Assembly (NCBI GenBank): GCA_005788175.1 | Contig: SXYX01000008.1 | Location: forward strand, 1-64,000 | Direction of reading: 5' to 3' | DNA length: 64,000 bases | Source: Acidobacteriota bacterium | Lineage (GTDB): Bacteria > Acidobacteriota > Holophagae > Holophagales > Holophagaceae | Part shown: piece after piece, positions 27,682 to 36,662 of the stretch | How the letters are laid out: every line of letters begins with the position of its first letter | Numbering within the stretch: the first letter of the stretch is position 1 | The notes under the pieces: generated by a model | What the model was told of the DNA's origin: nothing | The model's input: the letters and a program-made list of their open reading frames with translations, nothing else | The model's database searches: none | Program-made: the position numbers and the translations under genes

Positions 27682-28661
27682 GACATTTCACCCATCTTCG
27701 AGACCTGACATTTCATGAGATAGGGTCTATTATGCATCAGGTTGAGGCTTGGAAAGCCCATCCGCCTGATGACATTTTTTCGAATAAAATTTTAGCTATG
27801 GTCTTTTTTAACCCTTCTTTACGAACACGACTCAGTTTTGAAACAGCGATGTTGCGTCACGGGGGACATGCCATTGCCCTTGAGGTCGGCACAGGTTCAT
27901 GGAACTTAGAAACTGAGCCTGGAGTAACTATGAACGGCAACAAACCTGAACATGTTCGCGAAGCCGTACCTGTCATTAGTCGCCTAGCGGACTTAATCGG
28001 AGTTCGATCTTTTTCTTCAGGATTATCTGAAATAGACGATGAACGAGACTCTGTCATTCAGGCTTTCAAATCATTCAGCAGCGTGCCTGTTATTAGCATG
28101 GAAAGTGCTCGTGAACATCCCTGTCAGGGATTAGCAGACATGCTGACCATTCGAGAACATATAAATTCACCGAGACCTAAAGTTTCTTTAGTTTGGGCTC
28201 CACATATCAAACCACTCCCAAGAGCAGTCCCAAATTCTTTTCTTCTTTCTTGTGCAGCTATGGGCTATAACATAACTATTGCAAATCCAATGGGCTACGA
28301 TCTATCTCATTCGGTAATTCAAGAGGCCCAAAACTTAGCCAAACAAACAGGAAGCGATATTCAATTCAGTCATGATCTTGACTCAGCAGTCAAAGATACA
28401 CAGGTTATATATACCAAGGCTTGGGGGCCCTCATCTTCATCAGCTCCCTCCATGAATTCACTTATGTCTTGGGTGACTCATGAAAGACACCTTGAATTGG
28501 CTGACCCCAGAGTGATCTTCATGCATTGTCTACCTGTGAGAAGAAACCTTGAAGTCGATGACTCCGTACTAGATAGTCCTCAGTGTAAGGTCATTGATGA
28601 AGCAGAGAATCGATTTCATATTCAACGTGCACTAATACATTTTCTTTTATCTCATTCTTAA
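27678..28661 (+). CDS. argF': N-acylornithine carbamoyltransferase, N-succinylornithine type predicted
   Basis: FFNPSLRTRLSFE; NKPEH with Pro90; WAPHIKPLPRAVPNSF; HCLPVRRNLEVDDSVLDSPQCKVIDEAENR. Confidence 0.9.
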   Translation: MRHFTHLRDLTFHEIGSIMHQVEAWKAHPPDDIFSNKILAMVFFNPSLRTRLSFETAMLRHGGHAIALEVGTGSWNLETEPGVTMNGNKPEHVREAVPVISRLADLIGVRSFSSGLSEIDDERDSVIQAFKSFSSVPVISMESAREHPCQGLADMLTIREHINSPRPKVSLVWAPHIKPLPRAVPNSFLLSCAAMGYNITIANPMGYDLSHSVIQEAQNLAKQTGSDIQFSHDLDSAVKDTQVIYTKAWGPSSSSAPSMNSLMSWVTHERHLELADPRVIFMHCLPVRRNLEVDDSVLDSPQCKVIDEAENRFHIQRALIHFLLSHS

Positions 28662-28669
28662 AGGTTCTT

Positions 28670-29584
28670 ATGTTTGAAAAAAACCCATATCAATTACTCA
28701 AATTATCTGCAGCATACGGGCGGCAGTTTCGGCATAAAATATTTGTCATTAAATTAAGTGGAGAGACTTTAACTGACCCCAAAACCCGTCGAGCGCTATG
28801 TGAACAAATTGCATTACTATGGAGTTTTTCTATCCGGATCATCCTAGTACATGGGGGTGGAATTGAGCTAGATCAAGAATGCCAACGCCTTAATATTCCA
28901 ATATACAAAGTGGCAGGCCGTCGAATTACGAGTCCCGAAGTTCTGCAGACAGCTTTTAGAGTTTTTACCGAAGATGTCCAACCCCTCTTGCTAAAGGAAC
29001 TTGAATTATTAGGGATCTCAGCCGTGGGTTTGACGGGACTGGATGGACAGATGATAGAGGCGCATATACGACCCCCCCTTGCGATTAAAGCTGATGGTGA
29101 TAATGAGGAAAAGATGGTTAATTTTGGATGGGTAGGAGATATTGATCGTGTAAATCCAGAGATTCTTTTTCACCTATTGAGCCAAGATAAAATTCCCGTT
29201 GTCGCCCCTATAACGGGTAACCGTGATGGTGATATGTTCAATACAAATGCAGATACGATCGCATCTGAGATAGCATGTACTGTCCAAGCAGAAAAACTAT
29301 TTTTTCTTCTGTCGGTTCCTGGACTACTTCGAGATGTAAATAATCACTCTTCTTTAATATCTCAAATTGCATTTCACGAATTGGATGCACTGGATAGAGA
29401 GAATATGATCTCCGGGGGTATGCGTCCCAAGATCGAGGCCGTGAAACGAGCATTACAAGGCGGCGTAAAGGCAGCGCACTTGGTTTCAGGAATACTACCG
29501 GATGCTTTATTAATAGAGGTTTTTACTAATGAAGGGAGTGGAACAATGATGCTTGCTCCAGCCAAAGAAAGAGTGTCGTCATGA
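28670..29584 (+). CDS. argB: N-acylglutamate kinase (ArgB-like amino acid kinase)
   Basis: FVIKLSGETL; ILVHGGGIELDQEC; NTNADTIASEIA; ISGGMRPKIEAVKRAL. Confidence 0.9.
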   Translation: MFEKNPYQLLKLSAAYGRQFRHKIFVIKLSGETLTDPKTRRALCEQIALLWSFSIRIILVHGGGIELDQECQRLNIPIYKVAGRRITSPEVLQTAFRVFTEDVQPLLLKELELLGISAVGLTGLDGQMIEAHIRPPLAIKADGDNEEKMVNFGWVGDIDRVNPEILFHLLSQDKIPVVAPITGNRDGDMFNTNADTIASEIACTVQAEKLFFLLSVPGLLRDVNNHSSLISQIAFHELDALDRENMISGGMRPKIEAVKRALQGGVKAAHLVSGILPDALLIEVFTNEGSGTMMLAPAKERVSS

Positions 29585-30657
29585 AGCTGTATTCGCAAAT
29601 TTCTCCTGCTGAATTCCTTAAAGCTATTGTTGAAACAAGCAGTATTTCAGGCGATGAGAAATCCTTAGCCAATACTTTAGAGTCCTTCCTGCATGAACAA
29701 GGATTCAATCCAAACCGTATAGGAAATAATATTTGGTTCACTTTGGGATCCATGTCTGGACCTACCCTTTTACTCAACTCGCATATTGATACGGTTCCAC
29801 CGAACGCAAGTTGGATCTCGGATCCTTTTAAGCCCGAATGGAAGGATTCACGATTGATAGGACTAGGAGCCAACGATGCGAAAGGCGCAGTAACGTCGAT
29901 AATTTTTGCTGCTCTGCATCTTAAAAGGGAAAATTTTCAAGCAGGTCGTATTTTAGTCGCTCTATCTTGCGAAGAAGAAACCGGGGGGCAAGGACTTGGA
30001 ACCATAGTATCTCAACTTGGTCGTTTGGATGCAGCGATCGTAGGAGAACCTACTGGCCTTCGTGTTGTCTCATCACAGCGTGGGCTCTTAATTCTTAAAT
30101 GTACCGCACGAGGTATCAGCGGGCATGTCGCTAATGCACAAATGCTAGGTACTGAAAATGCAATCGCCAAGGCATCGAGAGACATTATAAAACTTGAAAA
30201 CTTATCCTTACCATCTCACCCCACCCTAGGTCCTATGAAAGCGCATGTTACCCAAATTCAAGGTGGTCTAAAACGTAATCAAATTCCTGATCAATGTGAA
30301 TTTTATATTGATATTCGTACAAATCCGGAGTCAGATCATAAGGCTCTAACACAACTCATTCAAAATAATCTTGAAAGTGAAGTTTCCGTTCATTCTGATA
30401 GGTATTTACCCAAATGGACCGATTCAAAGCATCCCATAGTAAGAGCTGCTTTAAGAGCAGCAAAAAAAGAAGCGCCTACTAGCTCAGCTACGACATCAGA
30501 CTGGGCTTTTTTACAAAATATACCTGCAGTTAAAGTGGGTCCTGGCGATACCTTTAGAAGCCATCGACCCGATGAGTATCTTTTACTGAGTGAACTCGAG
30601 GAAGGAATCGCTTTTTATAGAGATAGCGTCATACATTTTTTTGAACAGGTATCTTAA
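29581..30657 (+). CDS. argE: M20-family deacylase (ArgE/DapE/LysK-like)
   Basis: LLNSHIDTVPP; GLGANDAKGAVTS; LSCEEETGGQGL; AIVGEPTGL. Confidence 0.85.
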   Translation: MKLYSQISPAEFLKAIVETSSISGDEKSLANTLESFLHEQGFNPNRIGNNIWFTLGSMSGPTLLLNSHIDTVPPNASWISDPFKPEWKDSRLIGLGANDAKGAVTSIIFAALHLKRENFQAGRILVALSCEEETGGQGLGTIVSQLGRLDAAIVGEPTGLRVVSSQRGLLILKCTARGISGHVANAQMLGTENAIAKASRDIIKLENLSLPSHPTLGPMKAHVTQIQGGLKRNQIPDQCEFYIDIRTNPESDHKALTQLIQNNLESEVSVHSDRYLPKWTDSKHPIVRAALRAAKKEAPTSSATTSDWAFLQNIPAVKVGPGDTFRSHRPDEYLLLSELEEGIAFYRDSVIHFFEQVS

Positions 30658-32012
30658 TGATTCTCAAATCACTGTGGTCTAAAAAAGATCTCCCAACGGA
30701 TGTCGAAATTTCCAATTTCACTATTGGAGATGATCGACAAATCGATCCCATTTTTTTACCTTTTGATTGCTTGGGGACCTCTGCCCATGTTCGACAGCTT
30801 CACCAACTCGGACATTTAACCCGTGGAGAATTAGATACTGTTCTAACATCTTTGAAGGGAATTTTCGATCTATCAACCACAAACGTCATTAATCTCGAGG
30901 GCTATGAGGATGGACATTCTTATCTTGAGTTCCAACTAACAGAAAAATTAGGAGATGTAGGAAAAAAGATCCACTTAGGTCGGTCTCGTAATGATCAAGT
31001 TTTAGTGACCGAAAGATTATGGATGCGTCACGAGATTCTTGAACTGCATCATGATCTTCTCAAACTATGTCAGCAACTGTGTTCTATGTCAGATCGCTAT
31101 AAGTCAATTCTTATGCCGGGTTATACACATCAAAGGAAAGCAATGCCAACTACATTTGGTTTTTGGATAGCCTCATACGCAGAAGCTTTCACAGAAATTT
31201 TATCAGCAGGTAAAGATCTTTATCATCAGCTTAATTTTTCACCCCTGGGTGCAGCAGCAGGCTTTGGAAGTCCGGTTCCATTGGATCGTATTTTGGTATC
31301 TAGATTATTGGGTTTTGATGGAATACAACGTAACGCTTTGAATATTATATCTAGCCGTGGGCGTTACCAACTAGATTGCTTACATTGGATCAATCAGATT
31401 ACAAATATTTTTGAGAAATTTTTTATTGATTTATCTATTTTCTCTCAGGAAGAGTATCAATTTATTTCTCTTCCAAATTCTTTCACAACGGGCAGTAGTA
31501 TCATGCCCCAAAAAAGAAATCCGGATGTTTTAGAATTAGCTAGGGGTCGATGCAGTGAAATTAGAGGCCTTAGAACAACCCTAGAAAATATTTCTGCTAG
31601 TCTCCCATCAAGTTATCATCGTGATAGTCAGTTGCAGAAATTCTACTTAGTTCGTTCATTTCTCTTGATTCAAGCTATTGTGAATATTACTCCTACACTA
31701 ACGGATAATCTTCAAGTTCATGAAGATAAAATGAAAAGTGCTTGTACCCCAGATCTTTTTTCAACCCACGAAGTCTACCAATTAGTCCTCAAAGGACTCC
31801 CATTCAGAGAAGCCTATAAAATTATCGGGGAGCAAATTCTTGCTGGTAGTTTTAAGGCTCAATTAGTCGAGTCCTACTTGCCTAGTCTTCATAGTGACTT
31901 TGAAGAGGAGGGTCGTTTACGTAATAACCAGATTGATGTTCTCGATGTCTGGGGTAAGGAAACCAAAGGAAATCTTAAAAAACTTTTTGCAAAGCTAATG
32001 GAGAGTGCATGA
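30657..32012 (+). CDS. argH: Argininosuccinate lyase
   Basis: IHLGRSRNDQVLVTERLWMR; MPGYTHQRKAMPTTFGFW; GSSIMPQKRNPDVLEL. Confidence 0.93.
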   Translation: MILKSLWSKKDLPTDVEISNFTIGDDRQIDPIFLPFDCLGTSAHVRQLHQLGHLTRGELDTVLTSLKGIFDLSTTNVINLEGYEDGHSYLEFQLTEKLGDVGKKIHLGRSRNDQVLVTERLWMRHEILELHHDLLKLCQQLCSMSDRYKSILMPGYTHQRKAMPTTFGFWIASYAEAFTEILSAGKDLYHQLNFSPLGAAAGFGSPVPLDRILVSRLLGFDGIQRNALNIISSRGRYQLDCLHWINQITNIFEKFFIDLSIFSQEEYQFISLPNSFTTGSSIMPQKRNPDVLELARGRCSEIRGLRTTLENISASLPSSYHRDSQLQKFYLVRSFLLIQAIVNITPTLTDNLQVHEDKMKSACTPDLFSTHEVYQLVLKGLPFREAYKIIGEQILAGSFKAQLVESYLPSLHSDFEEEGRLRNNQIDVLDVWGKETKGNLKKLFAKLMESA

Positions 32013-33220
32013 GTTCATCAAAAGTATTATTGGCATTCTCAGGTGGTTTAGATACTACTTTTTGTTTAGCGTATCTCCTCGAACAGAATTATGAGGTTCA
32101 TACTGCAACTGTTGATACGGGAGGATTCTCCGCTGATGAAATTAATCGTATTGATGAGTTATCACGATCTCTGGGCGCTAGCTCACATACACTTATCAAC
32201 GGAAAACAACAACTCTTTGAAGATTACTTGAAATTTCTCATCTACGGTAATGTATTGCGTGGCCAAGTTTATCCACTTTCTGTTTCTGCTGAACGCGTAT
32301 GTCAAGCACGCTGTCTAATCGATCTTGCAAAGAAACTTAAAGTAGAGACCCTCGCTCACGGATCAACAGGTTCGGGCAATGATCAGGTTAGATTTGATGT
32401 AGCTTTCCGAACTTTGTATCCACAAGTGAAAATCCTTACACCTATAAGAGATCTTTCTTTAATGCGACATCAGGAAGTTGATTATTTAATTGAGCGAAAT
32501 ATCCATCTACCGACTAGTGCAGGAATTTATTCGATTAATGAAGGGATGTGGGGAACCAGCATTGGCGGTAAGGAGACGTTAACTTCCTGGGATTTTCTTC
32601 CAGATAGTGCATTTCCTAAAGGCGTTATTTCTAGAGAGCAGGCATCCCAAGAGCTTCGTCTTACTTTCCACGAAGGAATACCCACTCGTATTAATCATGA
32701 AGCGATGGATCCTGTCAGATTGATAGAAACTTTAAACACTTTGGGTTCTTCTTTTGGATTGGGTCGAGGGACCCATCTAGGAGAAACCATTTTAGGCATT
32801 AAGGGGCGTATCGGCTTCGAAGCACCTGCAGCTTATCTATTGATTACAGCACATCGTGAGCTTGAAAAACTTGTGTTGAGCGGAAAGCAGCTTTTTTGGA
32901 AGGAGACCTTAGGTAATCTCTATGGTTCCCTCCTTCACGAGGGACACTTCTTAGATCCTTTGGGCCGGGATCTTGAAGCATTTTTAAGTCGCAGCCAAGA
33001 ACGCGTCACAGGAGAGGTTCGCATCAAGATTGAGCCTCTGACTTTCTCTATTCTAGGTTGTCATTCGCCCTATTCCTTAATGGATTCTAAACTCGCTATG
33101 TATGGTGAAAGTAACGCTCTTTGGTCAAGCTCGGATGCTCTAGGATTCACTAAAATATTTGGAGTATCGCAGCGACTATACCATCATGCAGATATAAAAA
33201 ATAATGAGGAATCTTCATGA
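32009..33220 (+). CDS. argG: Argininosuccinate synthase
   Basis: VLLAFSGGLDTTFCLAYL; HGSTGSGNDQVRFDVAF; YSINEGMWGTSIGGKETLTS. Confidence 0.95.
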   Translation: MSSSKVLLAFSGGLDTTFCLAYLLEQNYEVHTATVDTGGFSADEINRIDELSRSLGASSHTLINGKQQLFEDYLKFLIYGNVLRGQVYPLSVSAERVCQARCLIDLAKKLKVETLAHGSTGSGNDQVRFDVAFRTLYPQVKILTPIRDLSLMRHQEVDYLIERNIHLPTSAGIYSINEGMWGTSIGGKETLTSWDFLPDSAFPKGVISREQASQELRLTFHEGIPTRINHEAMDPVRLIETLNTLGSSFGLGRGTHLGETILGIKGRIGFEAPAAYLLITAHRELEKLVLSGKQLFWKETLGNLYGSLLHEGHFLDPLGRDLEAFLSRSQERVTGEVRIKIEPLTFSILGCHSPYSLMDSKLAMYGESNALWSSSDALGFTKIFGVSQRLYHHADIKNNEESS

Positions 33221-34269
33221 GAATGCACGTGGATAAGATTGGCTCAGTAACTCGTAATTTAAAACTAGGTCGCACCCTGACACTTTCTGACCAGATATTG
33301 ATACAACCAGGCTCTGTTGTAGCCTGCAGAGTTCATGGAGAAAAATCAACATATAATCAACTCGAAGATCCCCATGGTCGACTTGTCACTCTTCATCAAG
33401 GAGATCTTGTCATTGGTGCTTTAGGGCATCGTAATGCACTTCATGGATATGAAGGTGTAATGCCAACTCATCTTAACGTAGGAGACACAATTAATATGTT
33501 GAATATGGGTGGTGTGATGGGACTTTGTCAATCTCACAATCCCGACGTAGGGGCTCCCTTTCAACTAGAAGTTCTAGGTCAGGTGATGCTATTCCCTGAA
33601 TTTCAATCCCGTGTGGGTCAACCTGCGCATATTGCCATGGGGGCTCTTCAACCTCGAGATTTAACCGTAAATTGTCCCATCATCTATATAGCAGGAACCT
33701 GTATGAATGCTGGGAAAACTGCCGCATGTTGCGCTATTATTCGTAATTTTTCTCAACGCGGTCTCAGAATAGGTGGCGTGAAACTCACTGGGGTTTCACT
33801 TCAGCGCGATATTTTAAGCATGCGGGACTATGGAGCATCCGAAATTCTAGATTTCACAGACGCTGGGATTGTCTGTACGTCTAAAGAAACTGCGGCCTCG
33901 ACCGCCAAGACATTATTGACAGCTATGTCTGAGATGGAGGTAGATCTCATCGTTGCTGAAACAGGTGACGGAATTCTAGGTGAGTATGGCGTCCAATCTA
34001 TTCTCAGTGATCCTGCTTTGAAAGAATTAACTTCGGCTTTTATTCTTTGCGCAAATGATCCCGTAGGTGCCCTAGGAGGCTCGGAGACTGTACGAAAAGA
34101 ATTTGGAATTAATGTAGATATCATAGCGGGTCCTGTGACAGATAATCGAGTTGGAGAACGTTTCATAGAATCTTTAGGGCTCCCCGCTCGTAATGCCCGC
34201 AGCAATCCGAAAGCACTTGGCGATCTTGCATTTGATATTTGTTACCCCACAACAACGGTTGGCGTATGA
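33217..34269 (+). CDS. BioD/DUF1611-like P-loop protein of unknown function in arginine operon
   Basis: Deviant Walker A GTCMNAGKT (33694-33720); DLIVAETGDGILGEYGV; separate beta-rich N-terminal region; 4-nt overlaps with argG and argC. Confidence 0.7.
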   Translation: MRMHVDKIGSVTRNLKLGRTLTLSDQILIQPGSVVACRVHGEKSTYNQLEDPHGRLVTLHQGDLVIGALGHRNALHGYEGVMPTHLNVGDTINMLNMGGVMGLCQSHNPDVGAPFQLEVLGQVMLFPEFQSRVGQPAHIAMGALQPRDLTVNCPIIYIAGTCMNAGKTAACCAIIRNFSQRGLRIGGVKLTGVSLQRDILSMRDYGASEILDFTDAGIVCTSKETAASTAKTLLTAMSEMEVDLIVAETGDGILGEYGVQSILSDPALKELTSAFILCANDPVGALGGSETVRKEFGINVDIIAGPVTDNRVGERFIESLGLPARNARSNPKALGDLAFDICYPTTTVGV

Positions 34270-35255
34270 AAGCAATCATTCTAGGGGCTTCGGGGTACGG
34301 CGGTGGCGAATTATTTAGATGGCTACTTCAACACCCCAAAATTGAATCTATTGAAGGTACTTCAAGATCAAATGCAGGAAAAACAATCTCTTCTGTACAC
34401 CCAAATCTTTTAGGAATTGCAGAAGGAGATTTTCTAGAAAGTATTGATTGGACTAAGTATGTACATGAAGAAAAATTGATAGTCTTCGCATGTATGCCTC
34501 ATGGCGAATTCAAGGATCAATACTATCTTCTTGAAAACGAGTGGGGAAAGCTGGGTTTATCAGAACGTATTCTTTTAATTGATTTATCAGATGACTTTAG
34601 AGTAGATTCGCATTTCGTTTATGGCCTCTCTGAAATTAATAAAGATCAAATCAAAGGATCGCGTCGTATTTCTAACCCAGGTTGTTTTGCCACGGCTCTC
34701 CAACTAGGAATTCTGCCACTAGCTCCTTATCGACCTGAACATATTTTTATAAGTGCTATTACAGGATCGAGTGGTTCGGGGTACTCTGCTAGCTCAACTA
34801 CGCACCATCCAACTAGATCAAATGATTTTAGAGCTTACAAAATGCTATCGCACCAACATGAGGCAGAAATTCTTAATAGTTGTAGTCAGAAAGACTGGAA
34901 CCCAATTTTATCATTTGTACCTCAATCCTCGTCATTAGTTCGTGGCATATTTGCCACAATACAACTAACCCAAAATGAATCTATGAAGGCATCTGATATT
35001 CCTATGGTTTTTAAGGATTTTTATAGAAATACATTTTTTGTCCGATGGGTGAATGGAACGCCCCGTGTACTAAGCACAGTCGGGTCTAATTTTGCTGATG
35101 TCCATGTCATGGTACAAAATGATAAGGTACTAGTCATGGTAGCTCTTGATAATCTAGGTAAAGGCATGGCCTCCCAAGCGATTCAAAACATGAATCTCGC
35201 CTTGGGATTCCCAGAATGGACAGGTCTTCGTCAAGCCGGGCCCTACCCTCTTTAA
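34266..35255 (+). CDS. argC: N-acyl-gamma-glutamyl-phosphate reductase
   Basis: MKAIILGASGYGGGELFRWLLQHP; RRISNPGCFATALQLGILPL; start set to ATG 34266 within ATGA overlap. Confidence 0.93.
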   Translation: MKAIILGASGYGGGELFRWLLQHPKIESIEGTSRSNAGKTISSVHPNLLGIAEGDFLESIDWTKYVHEEKLIVFACMPHGEFKDQYYLLENEWGKLGLSERILLIDLSDDFRVDSHFVYGLSEINKDQIKGSRRISNPGCFATALQLGILPLAPYRPEHIFISAITGSSGSGYSASSTTHHPTRSNDFRAYKMLSHQHEAEILNSCSQKDWNPILSFVPQSSSLVRGIFATIQLTQNESMKASDIPMVFKDFYRNTFFVRWVNGTPRVLSTVGSNFADVHVMVQNDKVLVMVALDNLGKGMASQAIQNMNLALGFPEWTGLRQAGPYPL

Positions 35256-35275
35256 TATTTTAATTTGGAGATGTT

Positions 35276-36643
35276 ATGAATACACAATTATTAACGAAAG
35301 AAGGACTTAGATCTTTTTCTGAATCTCAAAGAATATCTTTTGAAAAAGAATTAAAAACTTTAGTTGAAATTCCGAGTATCAGCAGTGATCCAACGAAAAC
35401 TAAAGATATTCAGCGGTGTGCTCAAGCAGCCAAAAGCCTCTTTGAGCGTTACGGAGGTCATGCCGAAATACTCGATACCAATGGAAGCCCTATCATTCAC
35501 GGATGGTTTACTGAAGAATACGAAAAAACTATCACCGTTTACAATCACATGGATGTCCAGCCTGCAAACGAACCAGAATGGACTGCTGAACCTTTTGAAT
35601 TTATGGTCAAGGGGGACACTTATCTGGGACGAGGTACGACTGATGATAAAGGCCCAGCCCTAAGTGCGTTTTTTGGAGCTTTGGCAGTTCGTGAGGCAGG
35701 TGTACCAATTAATGTGCATTTTCTCTGGGAGTTCGAAGAAGAAATCGGTTCTCCTAATTTTGAACAAGGATTAAAAAAACATAAGGATAAATTAAAAACT
35801 GATGCCATTGTTGTCAGTGACACAGTTTGGATTACTCGAGGTAAACCGAGTACTCCCGCAGGTTTAAGAGGTTTAAAGGGCTTTAGATTAACCCTTGAGA
35901 CAGCTGATCATGATCTGCATAGTGGTGTTGTTGGGGGGGCGGCTCGAAATCCGCTAACCGAATTAATTACTCTTGTAGGACAAATGGTTGATGGAAATAC
36001 GGGTCATGTTCTAATACCAGATTTTTATACTGAGGTTATTCCTCCATCATCCGAAGAGCTTGAAGGATGGCGTGTGAGCGGTTTTACAACCCAAACATTT
36101 ATGAAAGACCATCAACTTAAAAGTATACGTAGTCAAGATCCGATTGACATTCTTACACGCGTCTGGGGGATGCCTACGATGGAAGTACATGGTGTTGTTG
36201 GTGGTTACACGGGACCAGGAATCAAAAGTTCTGTTGCGCCAAGAGCTGAGATCAAACTGTCTTGCCGACTAGTACCTGCCATGAATGAAGCTACTACAAT
36301 GACTAGAATAAAAGCCTTCGTCCAATCCAAAAACCCTGATGTTGTCGTACATGAAGAACACGGATTAGCTCCTTTCAAAGGACATGTCACGGGACCTTAC
36401 GCAGAAGCAATCCGCGAAGCGTATCAATTTGCCTTTGGAGAAACTTGCGTCTTTACTCGTGAGGGTGGAAGTATCGGTGCGGTTAAAACGATGGAAGATA
36501 TCCTAGGCTCTGAGGTTTACTTCCTTGGCCTCTCTCTGCCAAGTCATGGCTACCACGCCCCTAATGAAAATTATGATTGGGAGCAAGCAAGTGGAGGTAT
36601 GGCTGCCTTTGCGCATTATTTCAAGACTGTCTCTAAAATGTAA
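35276..36643 (+). CDS. M20-family dipeptidase/carboxypeptidase-like metallohydrolase
   Basis: TITVYNHMDVQPANEPEWTAEPF; GRGTTDDKGPALSAFFG; EFEEEIGSPNFE; HDLHSGVVGGAARNP. Confidence 0.9.
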   Translation: MNTQLLTKEGLRSFSESQRISFEKELKTLVEIPSISSDPTKTKDIQRCAQAAKSLFERYGGHAEILDTNGSPIIHGWFTEEYEKTITVYNHMDVQPANEPEWTAEPFEFMVKGDTYLGRGTTDDKGPALSAFFGALAVREAGVPINVHFLWEFEEEIGSPNFEQGLKKHKDKLKTDAIVVSDTVWITRGKPSTPAGLRGLKGFRLTLETADHDLHSGVVGGAARNPLTELITLVGQMVDGNTGHVLIPDFYTEVIPPSSEELEGWRVSGFTTQTFMKDHQLKSIRSQDPIDILTRVWGMPTMEVHGVVGGYTGPGIKSSVAPRAEIKLSCRLVPAMNEATTMTRIKAFVQSKNPDVVVHEEHGLAPFKGHVTGPYAEAIREAYQFAFGETCVFTREGGSIGAVKTMEDILGSEVYFLGLSLPSHGYHAPNENYDWEQASGGMAAFAHYFKTVSKM

Positions 36644-36662
36644 AATCTCATAGGGGTCAAGC

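Noticed and set aside
33828-34205. 125-aa minus-strand ORF
   Set aside because: Antisense shadow within the P-loop gene.
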